From Trebouxia sp. TZW2008 (Eukaryota; Chlorophyta; Trebouxiophyceae; Trebouxiales; Trebouxiaceae), in contig BDIU01000388.1 in the NCBI GenBank assembly GCA_002118135.1, positions 1 to 64,000 on the forward strand: DNA of 64,000 nucleotides, written 5' to 3'. The first letter of the stretch is position 1. Every line of letters starts with the position of its first letter. Shown here in pieces: positions 1-20,600 of the stretch. Below the pieces are notes generated by a model, which worked only from the letters and a program-made list of their open reading frames with translations, searched no databases and was not told the DNA's origin. A program made the position numbers and the translations under genes.

Positions 1-744
1 GGTCTCTCCCGTGTTTCGCCTTACGTTGGCAGGGTGGGGTCTCTCCCGTTTTCTCCCCTAATCAGCACCAGGTCCTGCACAGCTGGTAGATTGTTTGCAA
101 CAAGTGCTGTCACGCCTTAGCCATTGCAATGATGCAGTTGCATACAAGTTTTCAGCACAATGCTGCAAGGTCACTGCAATGGCATACTGAAAAACAACAG
201 ACTTCCTCTCGTGAGAACCGGCAGCTCATAGTCTGGACTGTCAGTATGTCACACAGGTGTGACAGCACACAGCCCGTGCCACAGTTGTGGTGTTACAGCG
301 GTGTGAGAAGAAAGCAATGTAGCTCTTGCATAACGTGTATAACTCTGGTTGGGCAGAACTTGAGCATAGCAGCAACCCTAATGTCTTGCCTATACCCACC
401 ACATCTCAAACGGTCTGTAGTGACAGAGCAACTCATGATGAAAGTAGCAGTCCTGTGAATCGAGAGATGCTGCAGTGACACGTTGTTTCAAAGGCAGCAA
501 AAACAATGTCAGCAAGATATTCTGAAAACCCATGATGGCCAAAATGCAACACTCTATGCTCCTGACGAAACAACACATAGACACTGCTGCAGCTGCTTGC
601 TGAATATGGCAACAGGCGCAAGTTGACTGACACTCTGACAAGACTGCATTCCTGTGAGTGGCAAAATCTCTGCAAGAGGCAACATATAGAACGTTTGCAT
701 TTGAGCGTTTGCCATGTGACTCTGACAGACACTAAATTGAGCCT
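1..744. other. Stretch downstream of the PRP4 kinase gene, no gene seen
   Basis: No coding exon could be supported here on either strand. The first 55 bases carry two copies of a GGGGTCTCTCCCGT-like word. The rest probably includes the 3' untranslated region of the minus-strand kinase gene. Confidence 0.4.
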
Positions 745-9003
<8,259 letters not shown>

Positions 9004-9401
9004 AAGCGGCAACGTAAGACCACCGCCAAAGGAACAAGCAGACTTGAGAGTCTGCCTAAGGTGCGGCAAGCACTAACACTCCAGCAGCAACAGATGCTCA
9101 AAGTGGCCAGGCTGGGAAGCTAAACCTGGGCTGACAAGAAGTAGCCAAGTCAATGTCCTGCACAGCGCCACTCCTGACCTCTGAGCAAACCTACAGGACT
9201 ATCAAACGAATTCAAGAAGTGATGCGATCTGGTTTCTGAAGAACGCCCAGAGCTTCCTGCAGCCAGACATGGTGCGCACTTCTTGAGCAAAGCGGAAAGC
9301 TGTTCCTCTTCTTCCCATGCTTCTGCTTGCCTTCGAGGTGCCCTTTGAGGTCCCACTGCTGCTGTAGCGTCGCTGGTGGAAAAGCAGGGTGCTCGAGCGT
9401 C
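9004..9401. promoter_or_regulatory. Shared upstream region between divergent PRP4 kinase and YjbQ genes
   Basis: These 398 bp separate two start codons pointing away from each other (9003 minus, 9402 plus), so the region must hold both promoters and 5' leaders. I see no convincing TATA box. The assignment rests on gene geometry only. Confidence 0.45.
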
Positions 9402-10533
9402 ATGGCAAAGTGGTCACAGCATGAAATCAAGCTACCTGCCTGCAGACGTGGCTGCCACCTTGTAACTGATCAGGTCAACTTGTGCAACTTCAACCATTTC
9501 AGCATTCCTGTGCGAGCTGAATCTTCAAATTCACGCAATATGATTGGTGCAGATATATAAAGAGATAGCGCCCTCTGTTGCCAAGTACAAAGTTGGCTTG
9601 GCAAACATCTTCTGTGCGTGCGCTGTCAGAAGTCGAAATTTTGATCACGCGTGGCCAGCAGCCTAGCATTGTCCTGGTGTGTGCAGTGCAACACACTTCT
9701 GCATCTTTGACGATCAATGAGGTGTGCTCCCGCGCTTGCTGAGACAAGCTTCACAAGCTGCTTGCTGCTTTCGCTCACCCATATGAGCACAAGTTTTCAG
9801 CCAGGTTGGCACATTGCAGAATGCTGACCCGGATGTACGAGTGGACATGGAAACTTTCCTGAACACAGTTGTCCCTGAGGTAGTGCCTGCCTCCACATTT
9901 AGCTTCGTTGTTACACCTTCTTCAACTTGAGCTTTGTCAGGGTTGCCTGTGAGAGTCTGACTGTATCAACTCTCGCAAAACAACCAAATTGCAAAGACAA
10001 ACATTGGAGTTTCAATGTGTTGCCCAAAGAGTGCTGCTGAGACTTGCGGGGAAATCCTGTTCCCATGCATGCAGGGTCCGTCTGCACCTTGGGTGCATAC
10101 AGATGAGGGTGATGATGATATGCCTGGTCATGCAAAGAGCAGCATGTTTGGCGCCTCCTTGAATATACCTATCACCAAGGGGAGGCTCAACTTGGGAACC
10201 TGGCAGGTGCATGCTCTTTGCATCATCTGCTCACAACCTGCTCAGCGAGACAGAGGCCATTGTGCAAGAATGAATTATCAGCCTTCTAAGCTACGCTGTA
10301 CACCTGCATTGTTATACAGACAATGGTGTGTCACATTGTCATTGCAGCAATCTCATCTGTGCATGCATCTTGCTGCTTTGCTTGATGTGTGCACGCATCA
10401 GGTACAGCGCTTGTGCAAATTTTGCCTCTGCAAACACATCGCATGGTGCTGTGCTGCTCAGGGAATATACTTGTGCGAACACCGAGATCATGCAAGTGGT
10501 CGAAGAGTAGTAGTCACTCTGCAAGGAGAATAA
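9402..10533 (+). CDS. YjbQ/UPF0047 family protein
   Basis: This is a small conserved protein of the YjbQ/UPF0047 family. Bacterial members have been linked to weak thiamine phosphate synthase activity; the role in algae is unknown. Six exons close in phase to 143 aa: 9402-9473, 9553-9613, 9687-9721, 9820-9879, 10075-10206, 10462-10533. Signature stretches are RGCHLVTDQ near the start, then FLQHTSASLTINENADPDVR, DDMPGHAKSSMFGASLNIPI and GTWQGIYLCEHRDH. The His residues of these stretches are the likely functional ones. The length fits the family. Introns are short (about 70-255 nt) and carry no exon echoes. The ATG at 9402 gives a typical family start; an in-frame ATG at 9327 would add 25 residues. 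The gene is head to head with the PRP4 kinase. Confidence 0.93.
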
Positions 10534-11769
10534 CCAGCTGCAGCAGAGCGCTCCTGCTCTGCACGTACAAATTGCACAATTCCAACGGCTGGCATATGAG
10601 AATCTGCGCATGGTTTTGGCTGTGCAGTGCACACTGCACTGCACAAAGGCAGGGTAACTGCTTGAACAGCCTGGAAGGCATGAATCAAACACCGGATCTC
10701 GTATTGCATCACCTGTGCACACTTGCATTGCAGTCCTGAACGAGAATGACATGACTCTGTTGGCAGACTCCTGTGACACCTATGTCTGTGCCTTGGTCAG
10801 TTCTGAGTGCTGATGTTTAGAATTTCGCTTGTAACCAAGTGCCCAATGGCTGCTACACCAAGCGCTTGGTGTAGCAGCCATTGCACATTAATTGCAAACG
10901 TTTTGGGCTAAATCTCTCATGTGTGTTTTGATGTGCAGCTGGAAGCACACACGCTAGGTCGTCATGGCCATCGGCAGCCTGAGCTAAATTTGTCACGTGT
11001 GTCATCATGGGGTTGCTTTGTGTTCTTTTGTGTGGTAAGAACTGTTGAGCTGAGTTGATGGTTCATCCCAAATGCATGCCAAAATTGCATTGCTCGCCTA
11101 CTGCTGTAGCCGCATGTCTGCCCTGGAGCCAGCCCTGAAAACTTATGGGTACAAAGTTACAGTACTGACTTACATCCTGGGTTTTTATAGCTCGACATAC
11201 ATTAGCAACCAACAGACCTTGAAAGCCTCAGGCGTTGTGCTAGCAGCAGCTGACAAACTGACTAGGAAAGTTCATGAACACTCTGTGATATGTGTACACA
11301 GTATCACCAAGTCTAGGAGGTTTTTAGAAGGCTCTCAAAGTAGGATAAACCATAGACGCAAAAGACAAAGAGGCTGACCCCTCGTAGGTCAATCTTCTGT
11401 GGGTTGTTGCTTTGAAAGCAGCAATCTCGGGCTGCCTCTTTAGACAGAGGCTCCCGTTATGACGCCTAACGGCGTAGACTTTTCCTTTTTTCTTTTCTAG
11501 CCTCATGGTCTGCCTGCACAGCAGTTGCATCCATTCAGGCATTGCCACGGCAAGTATGCGCATCTTTGCATGCTAGCTTAGCAGACAAATTTTCTGACAT
11601 CGCTGCTTGTCCTTCATAGCACTGCTTCTTCTTCGCGCAATAGGGCATGCACTGCACATGCGCTGAGAAACTCTGTAACTTCCACGCAGTCGTGCGCTTG
11701 TAGAACCTCGTGTGAACGCCTCTCGGTTTCTGGCAGAATACCCGTTTTGCTGCTGGAGTGACCTAAAAG
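10534..11769. other. Intergenic stretch with a 40-bp palindrome
   Basis: No coding exon is supported between the YjbQ stop and the J-protein start. It contains the perfect palindrome at 10844-10883 and two similar segments near 10910 and 10985 (AAATCTCTCATGTGTG-like and AAATTTGTCACGTGTG-like). The last 200 bp are CpG-richer and probably hold the promoter of the J-protein gene. Confidence 0.4.
10844..10883. repeat. Perfect 40-bp palindrome
   Basis: The sequence equals its own reverse complement over 40 bp, with AGCGCT at the centre and no spacer. It lies 310 bp beyond the YjbQ stop codon and could extrude as a cruciform or fold in the 3' end of a transcript. A second palindrome with the same central hexamer is at 20938-20981. 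Confidence 0.9.
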
Positions 11770-13451
11770 ATGGCAGATCGTTTGTTCGAGCGTGCCTTCG
11801 AGCGAGCAGCCGCTGTCAGTGCAGAGGAGGATGCACAGCAGCCTCTGAAGCCTCGAAAGCAGACAATCAAGGCTGAAGCAGGAGCTGCAGCACCGCCGGT
11901 CGCTACACCGATGCAGATCTCAGACGCTATCCAGCGAGTGCTTCTTGCAGACAGGGACAAAGACTACTTCCGGTACTTGCTTCAGGTTTGCCAACGCTCT
12001 CTTACAAGTTGTTTCTGCTTAAATGCAGCACAGTTGCTATTGTGGCGAAGGCAGGTCTAGAGATCTTGCTCACGGTGCGCAGGCTCATGGAGCTGCCTTT
12101 GCCCGAGGCTGACGAATTAGGGCGCCCAGTCTGGCCTGTCACAAGCACAGATATCTCCAAGGCTTACAGAAGGCTGTCTGTATTGGTACACCCAGACAAA
12201 AACCCTGGTGAAGATGCGCGGAAGGCCTTTGAAGCTTTGAATGCAGCGCATCGCAAGCTGCGTGATCCTGGCCAGCTGGTATGCTTGCCCTGAGTAGTAG
12301 TAACCTTGAAACTCGCTTGATATGCGCCAAAGCTTCAATGAGAAATGCAGGCATACATATGCAAGCATGACCAGCGCTTTTCCAGAGTCCATCATCACCA
12401 TTGTGCACACAGCTCGCTGAGCCTGGCTTAAGTACTGCACAGCCTGCCTCACATGCATTATGTGCAATTCTGTTGCTGATGCAGTTCATTAGGACTCATT
12501 ACTACTAGTTGACCTGTAGTACATGTAGTCAATGTATAGTGTAGCCAAACAATCAACATAAGGCTTCTTGTCCTCAGGATGAGATTTTGAAAGGAGCAGC
12601 AGATGCAGCAGTGCAAAGGAGAGATGCTGCAGAGGCGACAGCTACACCTGACGAGCGCATTGCAATACAGCATGCAAAAGCTGCCAGAGCCAAAGATTTG
12701 CGGAAGAAAGAGGTACCCATTCAGCAAATGCTGTCATTGCCAATGCAAAGCTGTCATAGCATGTACATGTGGAGTGCAGAAGCTGCTCCAAGAACACTTG
12801 AGAGGTATAATCTTTGCATGATCTAGCACATGTGCTGGGTCTGTGCTAAGAGTACCAGAATTTGTACTTGTACACCAATGCTGTCATTGCTGGAGGAGCG
12901 ACAAATTGTTGCAAGTGCTGCAGCAAACCATGTACAGTCTGTAGGAATATACATGTGCAACACTATGTCTCATCTTTGGGCAAGCAGTCCACAAACAAGC
13001 ATTGCGCAAGCAAGGAATGCGAGCAAAGCATGACAAGCATGACCTGCATGCAGACTGCAGACTTCCAGGCAGAAATTATGCGGCAGCAGAAGCAGAAGCA
13101 AGAACTTGCCAAACGGAAGCGCATCATTGCCAGCAAAAGCAGGTGATGTTATCTGACACTTGATGCTGATGCCTTGGGCCCGTTGAAAATTGCTACACTG
13201 TTAGGACCCTGCAAAACTCACTGCAAATTGAGCAGATGAGCAAGCTGCACAGGTTGTAATGGTTGACCTCAATACTGTGCATGAGGCCGTGCTCCACAGC
13301 AGATATTGACGCAGCTGGGTGTTCTGTCAGGAGCAAATATGCTGCAAAAGCGGATGAAGGTGATGAGCCAGGCACAGGCAGTGACAAAGATGACTCAGAG
13401 GATGACAGACCTGTTGTCAAGCGACGAAGCAAGCCCAAATTCATGTTTTGA
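11770..13451 (+). CDS. J-domain protein, DNAJC8-like
   Basis: A co-chaperone-type protein with a J domain in the middle, resembling nuclear DNAJC8, which associates with splicing factors. Five exons give 243 aa: 11770-11985, 12093-12278, 12578-12712, 13069-13142, 13331-13451. Residues 1-72 are an N-terminal helical region (DRDKDYFRYLLQ). The J domain spans about 75-135 and contains the AYRRLSVLVHPDKNPGEDA stretch with the HPD motif needed to stimulate Hsp70. The C-terminal third is charged and coiled-coil-like, with a Lys/Arg cluster (KQELAKRKRIIASKS) and an acidic patch before the basic tail VKRRSKPKFMF. The acceptor of exon 2 (12092) is inferred from phase and from similarity across LPLPEADELGRPVW. 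No echoes are present in the introns. The nuclear role is inferred from family resemblance. Confidence 0.86.
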
Positions 13452-14673
13452 TTGTAACTATACACTTCCTGGGCGCAGGCGTTTTGCTGGACCACTTGAC
13501 GCGATATCATGCCTCAAGTTCATCCTTATAAATTCATCACATTGTCCTGTTTGAAGCAAAGACAGTGCCTTATAGCTGTGTATGCAAAAGCTTAGCTAGC
13601 GCAGTCATCGAGTGCTCATCAAGTGCTTGCAGGCGCCCCAAAATGGGGGGCGGGGGGGGGGGGTTGATTGCTGTTGACTGTGCTGAGTTGTCCGCAAGCT
13701 CAAAGCTGGACCTGACTCACTTGTGAGTGCAGGCCTGTGCATGCCGTTGTGACGACCTGTGTGCACAGCTGTTGCATTCATTAGTGCGCGTTGGTCAGCG
13801 ATGCAGACACGAGGCAGTGATTGTAGTGGACCATCAAGTTGTACAACATCAGTGGAAGTCTGCTGCGTTAACTGTCTGCGCAAAGAGTTGATTGGCTGTC
13901 AGCTGACTGCCATGTTCTATCAGCATGACGCAAATGCTCAAGGTAACAAAGAGCTTGGCACCTAGACCTGACAGTCGAACAACAGAGCATATAACCAGAA
14001 TCCGCCTGCACTACACTTGACCAGCATCTACATCAGACATGTAGTACAAATTGTACAGAAAAGCTTAGCCATGCCTTGAACCTCGAAGACTATACTTGAA
14101 AGCACTGACTACAACTTTTCAACCAGCCTATGATCTTAGCACCACCAACGCAGAATATGCATAAATATATGCATCTGTCTGCAAGACCAAACCAGTAGCA
14201 ATGCAAATGAAAGAAAGAATCTCATTGTCAGGCTCAACCCTCTGAAGTTCATAACTACTACAGAGCAAGATGCCAAAGTCTTTAAAAAACAGTGTGAAAC
14301 AGACTGATATTTCTGCATCTGGAATGCAGAAAGTGTCAGAAGTTTGTTCTGTACCAATCGGCTTTGCTGTCCGCATCATCGATGACTCAATGGTAGCGAT
14401 TCTCTGACCTCAGGAGCCCACCCTGTGATTGACAGCTTGCTTGACGCTTTGACTGCTGTTATCCTGCTGTTGGTATCAGCATAAGCCCTGCCTAATCAAC
14501 CACTGAGCCCTGCTGATGTGTTCACCATGACTTAAACCATGGTGAGGCAGGAGAGCACACTTTGGCTTTGTTTCACAGAATGATAAGGCGTTCACCATGA
14601 CTCGAACTATGGTGAAGCTGGGGAGCATAACCTGCCTTTGATTGACCGAATGCTGAAGATGTGACAAACAAGA
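13452..14673. other. Intergenic stretch between convergent genes, poly-G tract and a tandem duplication
   Basis: No exon is supported. It holds the 3' ends of the J-protein and PP2C-fold genes. At 13645-13663 there is G6-C-G12. At about 14516-14650 a unit of about 65 bp containing TTCACCATGACT is duplicated in tandem; each copy has a small stem (TCACCAT/ATGGTGA). Confidence 0.5.
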
Positions 14674-17600
14674 TTACATGGATGTGCTCACTGGCACCTT
14701 TTGTGCCCTCTGAGCTTTTGATCCGCCTCTGATTCTCACAAGCTCATCAAGAGCTGCCGAGCTGTTTCTGCTGCGGTTACCAAAAGTGCTGTTGCTGCTG
14801 CGTTGCGACATCAAACTGCTGCTGCCACTCCTTGTAGGAGAAGCCCAGGGGTCAATGCTACCAACTGCACTGCTGCTGCTGGCTGCTATATTGAGCCAGC
14901 TCCCCTGGGGTTGCAATGATGATGATACAGATGGGGAACTGGTCACATGTCCTGAAGCCGGCATGCTCTTCTGGCGCCTACACAGAACCAGACTTTGGAT
15001 TGGAGTCCTTCAGATCTGATGGTGTGACAATGGTTGCATGAAGTCAGTTGATTGCTTCTGTCTGCACCTGACTGGGTTATACAATCTCACTTAAAATGTA
15101 CGCGTACATGTATATGGTGATGCTGATGACTGGTGATGCGCAAGAATGGTGCATTGCACCTGATATGGGAAAGAGGCAAACATATTGCTCTAGCAATCGA
15201 TTGCAATGGGAGGCTTGCAGCAATATGCAAAGTGATTGCCTTTATTAATCGTGGCGGTTTGTGGCCAACACATTGAAACTTCTGGACCCATAAACAACAT
15301 CAACAGCTAGCAAGTACAGTCTATGCACTGCACTGACCAAAAGCCAGCATGACAAGACAGGGCTTGTGCAGAACACACCTATTGTCTTTGCCAGCAAGTG
15401 CAATCTGTTGTTACAGTACTCATGCATTGCACGTACTGTGTTACCTGGCAAATGGTGACGGCATGCTGTTGTCCGCTGCCCCTGCCAGCTCTGCAAGGTT
15501 CTCAGGGTGTGAAGAGATCCTAGGCATTCCATTATGACACCTGCCCTCCATGTCATTCTCCAAATTATGCGGCGCTGAGGTGGCAGGTGCTCGTCCCTTT
15601 GGAAACTGGACTCTTCTCAACTCTGCCTCAGATTGTAACTGACCGACTGTAGGGTAGCCAAGACCGTGCACACGCCCTTCTGGCTCGACATTTGTCACAT
15701 AGCCAGCAGCCTGTGATGAGGAGGGGCCTGTCTGGGGGGCTTCCAGGGGGGTTGTGCTTGAGGATTCAGGGGGGTCAGCCTGTGCTTGAGCTGAGGCGTG
15801 GGCCTGGGCCTCTAAATGCAGGGCATCATCCAAATCTCCAAACCCATGTGGGTAGATCTGCAATACATGACATGCATAAGCTTGGAGATGGCAGCACTGT
15901 AGTGTGAAACTCAGCATGATGTGAGTTGAAGAGGGGGAATCAAACCCCCCAATTGCCTTCTGCTTGAAGGGCATCTGGTCACCAAGGTTTGTCATTGCTG
16001 TCTGTCAACACGGGCATGAGTTGAGTACATGATGATCTGCAGTTAATGAAGCTTGCAACATCTGCTTTTAGAGCAGCAGGTAGCATTGCCGTGCATCAAT
16101 GCTGATAACTTGATGATGTAATCACGTTGTAGACTGTGCAGGACAGAGTTGCATCACCTGTGCCATGTGGCCAAGTTGCATCACTGTTGTGTGCCATTGC
16201 TGTGAACAAGTGGTCGCCTTGCAATATGGGCAGTTGCTAACAGTAGCATGCACAAGGCCCAGGAGCCTGTTGAGAAGTCAACTTTTAGTTTGGCCAACTA
16301 AGGGGCTTTGCAGTACCTGCAGTAAGACAGGCAGGCAGCACTGCGTCACAAGTTTTCATGTTATGCACGAGGACGGGCGGCCAAGCCTGCTGAGAATCAG
16401 CGTTGGCAAAAGGAAGGCACCTTGCGAATTGGGCGGTTGATGGAGGTCGCCTCCTCTGCACTAGGAGAGGCAGGCATCACTGCATGATCCTCAGGAATGG
16501 CCTCTGGCATTCTCCTCCTAGGCCTGCTAGTCCCAGGAAACTCCATCAGCATCCCAAAAGGAATCCCACCCGGCGCACTGTGGGTGCGTTCCATCATGCT
16601 CAGCTTGGCAATGGACAATCCCACGTTCCTGGCTGCTTCACCTTCTTGCAACGGCTGCTGTGCGTGAGCTCTGGTTGGGCTCTTGTGCAGTGCCTTTGCA
16701 GAATTCTTGGATGGGCCAATACCATGCGAGGAAAGGTCAAGCTCTTCTTCTGAGAGGTCTGGGAACTCAGCATCAGCTATGGATGCAGCCAGGAAGGGGT
16801 TGGGGGCGGGGGGCTGCTTGGGGGTGGTTTGGAGTGAGGGTGGGGGGTCTGAGGCCTTGTCAACGGGTGCTCTGTGCTCTGGAGAGTGGGTGGCTGATGT
16901 GCTGGTGCTGGAATGGCCTGACGAGCTGACCAATTGGCAGGGGTAGTCACCTCCCATCTCAGGTGTGTCCGGCCTGCACAAACCAGTCCTTATTAACAGG
17001 TCATAAGTGTCTTGACAGCACACAGCATGGTCATACTGAGCACACTGACGTGTGCGCTAGCCACGCTGAGCTGATTTTCAGGTGCAGCTTACATTCACAT
17101 TATGAGTTGGTACAGATCTGAGTCTGCTTGAGTGCTCTGACATTGCATTTATGTTAAGTGCCTGCGACCCCGCACGTACTTGCGAAAAAGCTCTGTGCCC
17201 AAACAAATCAGTCATCACCTATGCCCAGCACCCTGACTTTACTGAATGTATGCCTGACGCTGATAAGGCGTCCATTGCACAATCATTATGTCTATCATGA
17301 CTCACCTGAAAGAGATGTCCATTGGGGGACTGGTTTTCCTGATTGTTTCCCCTGCCTCCTCCCTGCTTTGCAAGGCCTGAGCCCGTCTATCTCGCCTAGC
17401 TAAGTCATTCTCTTTGTCACTGTCGCAGCCTTCGCTGCTGGGCAGGTCAAAGTGCACTGTTCGACCTTCGCCTCTTGTGCCTCTGGACGAGTGCATGCTG
17501 CTGTCGTGCTGACTGCCCATCCTGCTGCTGTCAAGACTATCCCTGGGATTTGACTGACCCTCCCTTGGGGTTGTCTTCCTACCCCAAAAGCTGGCAGAGC

Positions 17601-20600
17601 CCATATGACTGTTGGAGTGACTAACCCCATTTTGCGGTGAAGCCTTTGGGGCGGTCCAAGAAGGACGACTAAGCTGTGGATTCTGATCTTGCATGAGACT
17701 GGAGGGCATAGGGCTCTTGCCCTTGCTGAGGGCTGTTTGCAGCAAAGGGACCAGGCTTTGGGGATGCAAGCGTCCCCAGAACTCTCTGGTTTCGTGCAGG
17801 ATGTGGTCGTCATTGGCGTCATGATTGGTGGTGGCTGCTTCAGGAAAGGCAGGCAAGCTGTGGGCGGGCTGTGCTGGCTGTGGCACCTGGCCACAGTGTA
17901 TGATGACTGCTGCCACGTCCTCAGCAATCACCTGTGAAAATAAGCAAGGTCATGAAGCAGGGCTCAGTGACAGACCCTGCAAAAGAAGCACTTTCAGCTC
18001 TGCACAATCAGTGCTGGGGCCGAATTGTGTTTCAAACAGGTCCAAGCATAAGGGAAGTCTGGGCTCATGAGCAGCTGGTCTCAAGAAACGCTGCAGAGAA
18101 CAAGATATCAGAGGATGTAGCAGGCCAATTGTCAGCATTGCTCAAAACGAGAATAGCTGACAATGTGCACAGGAGTTTCGTGGAGTGCCAATCCATATGC
18201 ATGGAGCTTGAGGGGTCTGTGTGTCATTGCATGCACGGAAGTGAAGCAAAACTCCCAATTGAGAGCAGACTTCTTTCTGCGCCAGTGTCAACGAAGCAGC
18301 TGGCAAGACCTTGTTTAGACTGTGGATTCACACCTAAACTCTGCACAAATACTCCAAGCAGCCTGTTTGCTCCATACACAGAGGATTGACAAAAACAGGC
18401 ATCCAGTCGCATAAGCTGCACGCACAAGCAGCACCCACCTTGGAGAATCTGAGCTTCCAGCGGGTGTGTGCCTCCAGGGTCAGGGCAGCTGAGCAGGACA
18501 GATTGTCTGGCCGACACGCCCTACACTGCTGCACAAAGTCCACAGCCTCCTGGGGCGTCATCACATCCCACACTCCAGACGTTGCCAGCACCTGCATTTG
18601 CAACTTAGGACGTGAGCTATTTAGTCACAGCTTGCAGCGGGTGTGTGCCTCCAGAGTGAGAGCAGCTGAGCAGGAAGAGTTGTTTGACAGACATGTCCAG
18701 CACTGCTGCACAAAAATTGCTGCTTCTTCAGGCAGCATCCAATAATGCACATGTTGCCAGCACCTGCATTTGCAATGCAGGGCTTGAGGTACTCAGTCAA
18801 AGCTTCCAGCTGCATCACCATGATATCTGTCTGCTTGCAATTGGAAGCACTTTCAACAAAGGCAGTACCAACCACTCGCCACATGCCAAAACAGCGCATT
18901 GCACAGTGACTCAAGAGCATTGCACATTGCAGAAATCACAGTTGACTGTGGTTGTTTGTTAGCTGGTGCAATGTCAGGGCCCTTAAAAACCTTGTCCAAT
19001 CAGCTTTCAAGAGGAAGTGAAGGGTAGATGCAGAGAATGGAGCGCAGTACAGCAAATAGCAAATTGGACATGTGACGTGCATGCAGCATGACTCACCACA
19101 AACTGAGCTTGACTAGTCAGCTTGTGAGTTGTCATCAAGGGCGGGGCCCGAGGGCGTTCCCCCAAAGTGCCCCTGCCCAGGAAGCCCTGGGGTGCAGGGG
19201 CAGAGGGCAGGGCAGATGCAGCAAAGGGCGACTGCAGTGGCAGTGACTTCATGGGCCTCACTCCTGGGCTTTGCCGCTGTGCTGCAGTCTCAGACGTTGC
19301 CCTTGGCTGTGCGGTGTCTGTGTGAGTCAGATCCAAGGCGCTCAGACGGGAGGAGTTGCTGTCAGAATGGCCTAGCACTGCCTTGCAGTTGCCTGCAGAG
19401 AGGTTGATCTTTCTGTTTTCCACTTATATGCAGAGCTTGCAGCTGTGGTGTCAGGTGACAGCGATGCATTTGAAAGAGACCGCTTTCATCACGGCTACAT
19501 GGTGATGCAACTGTTTGGCAAAGCATATGAATAGGCAGAAGGGGCGGACCGAGCATGGTGTGCTGCACAGCACCATCACAAAGTTACACAGCTGAAGAGT
19601 AAGTATTGCAATACAGCACCATAGGCAAGGCTGGTGACAGACAAAACTATTGATCCTCAGCTGCGTGCTACTATAGGCAACTGGCTGGAATGCTTAAACA
19701 AAGCAGCACGCAGCATGACATGACCACAAGAAAAGAATGAATGACGGAACAATCCAGGGAGCGTAAAGAATTCACCTGAGGTAGCCAAGCAGATCCTGTT
19801 GCCTTGGAGAGAGCCAAAGCAGGCGCTCAGACCGCTGCTGCTGGCGTCAAAGCTGCACAGCTCAGGTCTGGCCAGTCCTCGCTCAATTTGGATGCATACA
19901 CTTTCCAAGGCTTTCAGGCGCCGCTTGGGGTCCTTTGAAGCAGCGTTGCTGTCCACTGACAGCCACCTGATGGCATGCTTGCGTGCATAGGTGGCTGCTG
20001 AGCGGCCGTTGAAGCCATGACCATCAAACACGCCTGCAAAACAATGCTTGTTGATGGCAAATGTTGATGGCGCTTCGCACAACAGCATTTTTTCATGTGT
20101 GTCTGTATGCAGAGCATGCAAAATGCAGATGCAGCTTTGATGGCGCATTCAAGCAGGCACAGCCATTCTGACGCCACATGAAGCTCAATAAGACACATGT
20201 CTCCAGGACCATACTCATGAGCATAATCTGGCAGCTATTCAACGTCTGACCTGCTATGTTGCCTGAACCTGAATGCAGCCTCGGCATCATCACGCTTATG
20301 CCATGCACATTGCAATAAGACGCATACGTACCGGCAAAGACGGCATCAGGGTGACCTAGAAAGTTGGTGCACATGTATACATCATCCTGACAGCTCTTGA
20401 GGCCAATTGCGATCTGTGACCATGCTCCTCCTGGCTATCAGGTGTTACCATGGCTGTTTAGCGAGTTAAATGCAATGCTGACTGAAACAAAATGCAGGGT
20501 GGCATTTGCACTGCATCAAGACATGCACGTACCAGCAAAGACAGCATCAGGGTAGCCCAAAAAGTTGGTACACATGTACGCGTCATCTTGACAGCTCTTC

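Noticed and set aside
14128..14379. An extra minus-strand exon after the PP2C gene's last exon
   Set aside because: The gene already ends in frame at 14674, and no acceptor or recognisable sequence links this frame to it.
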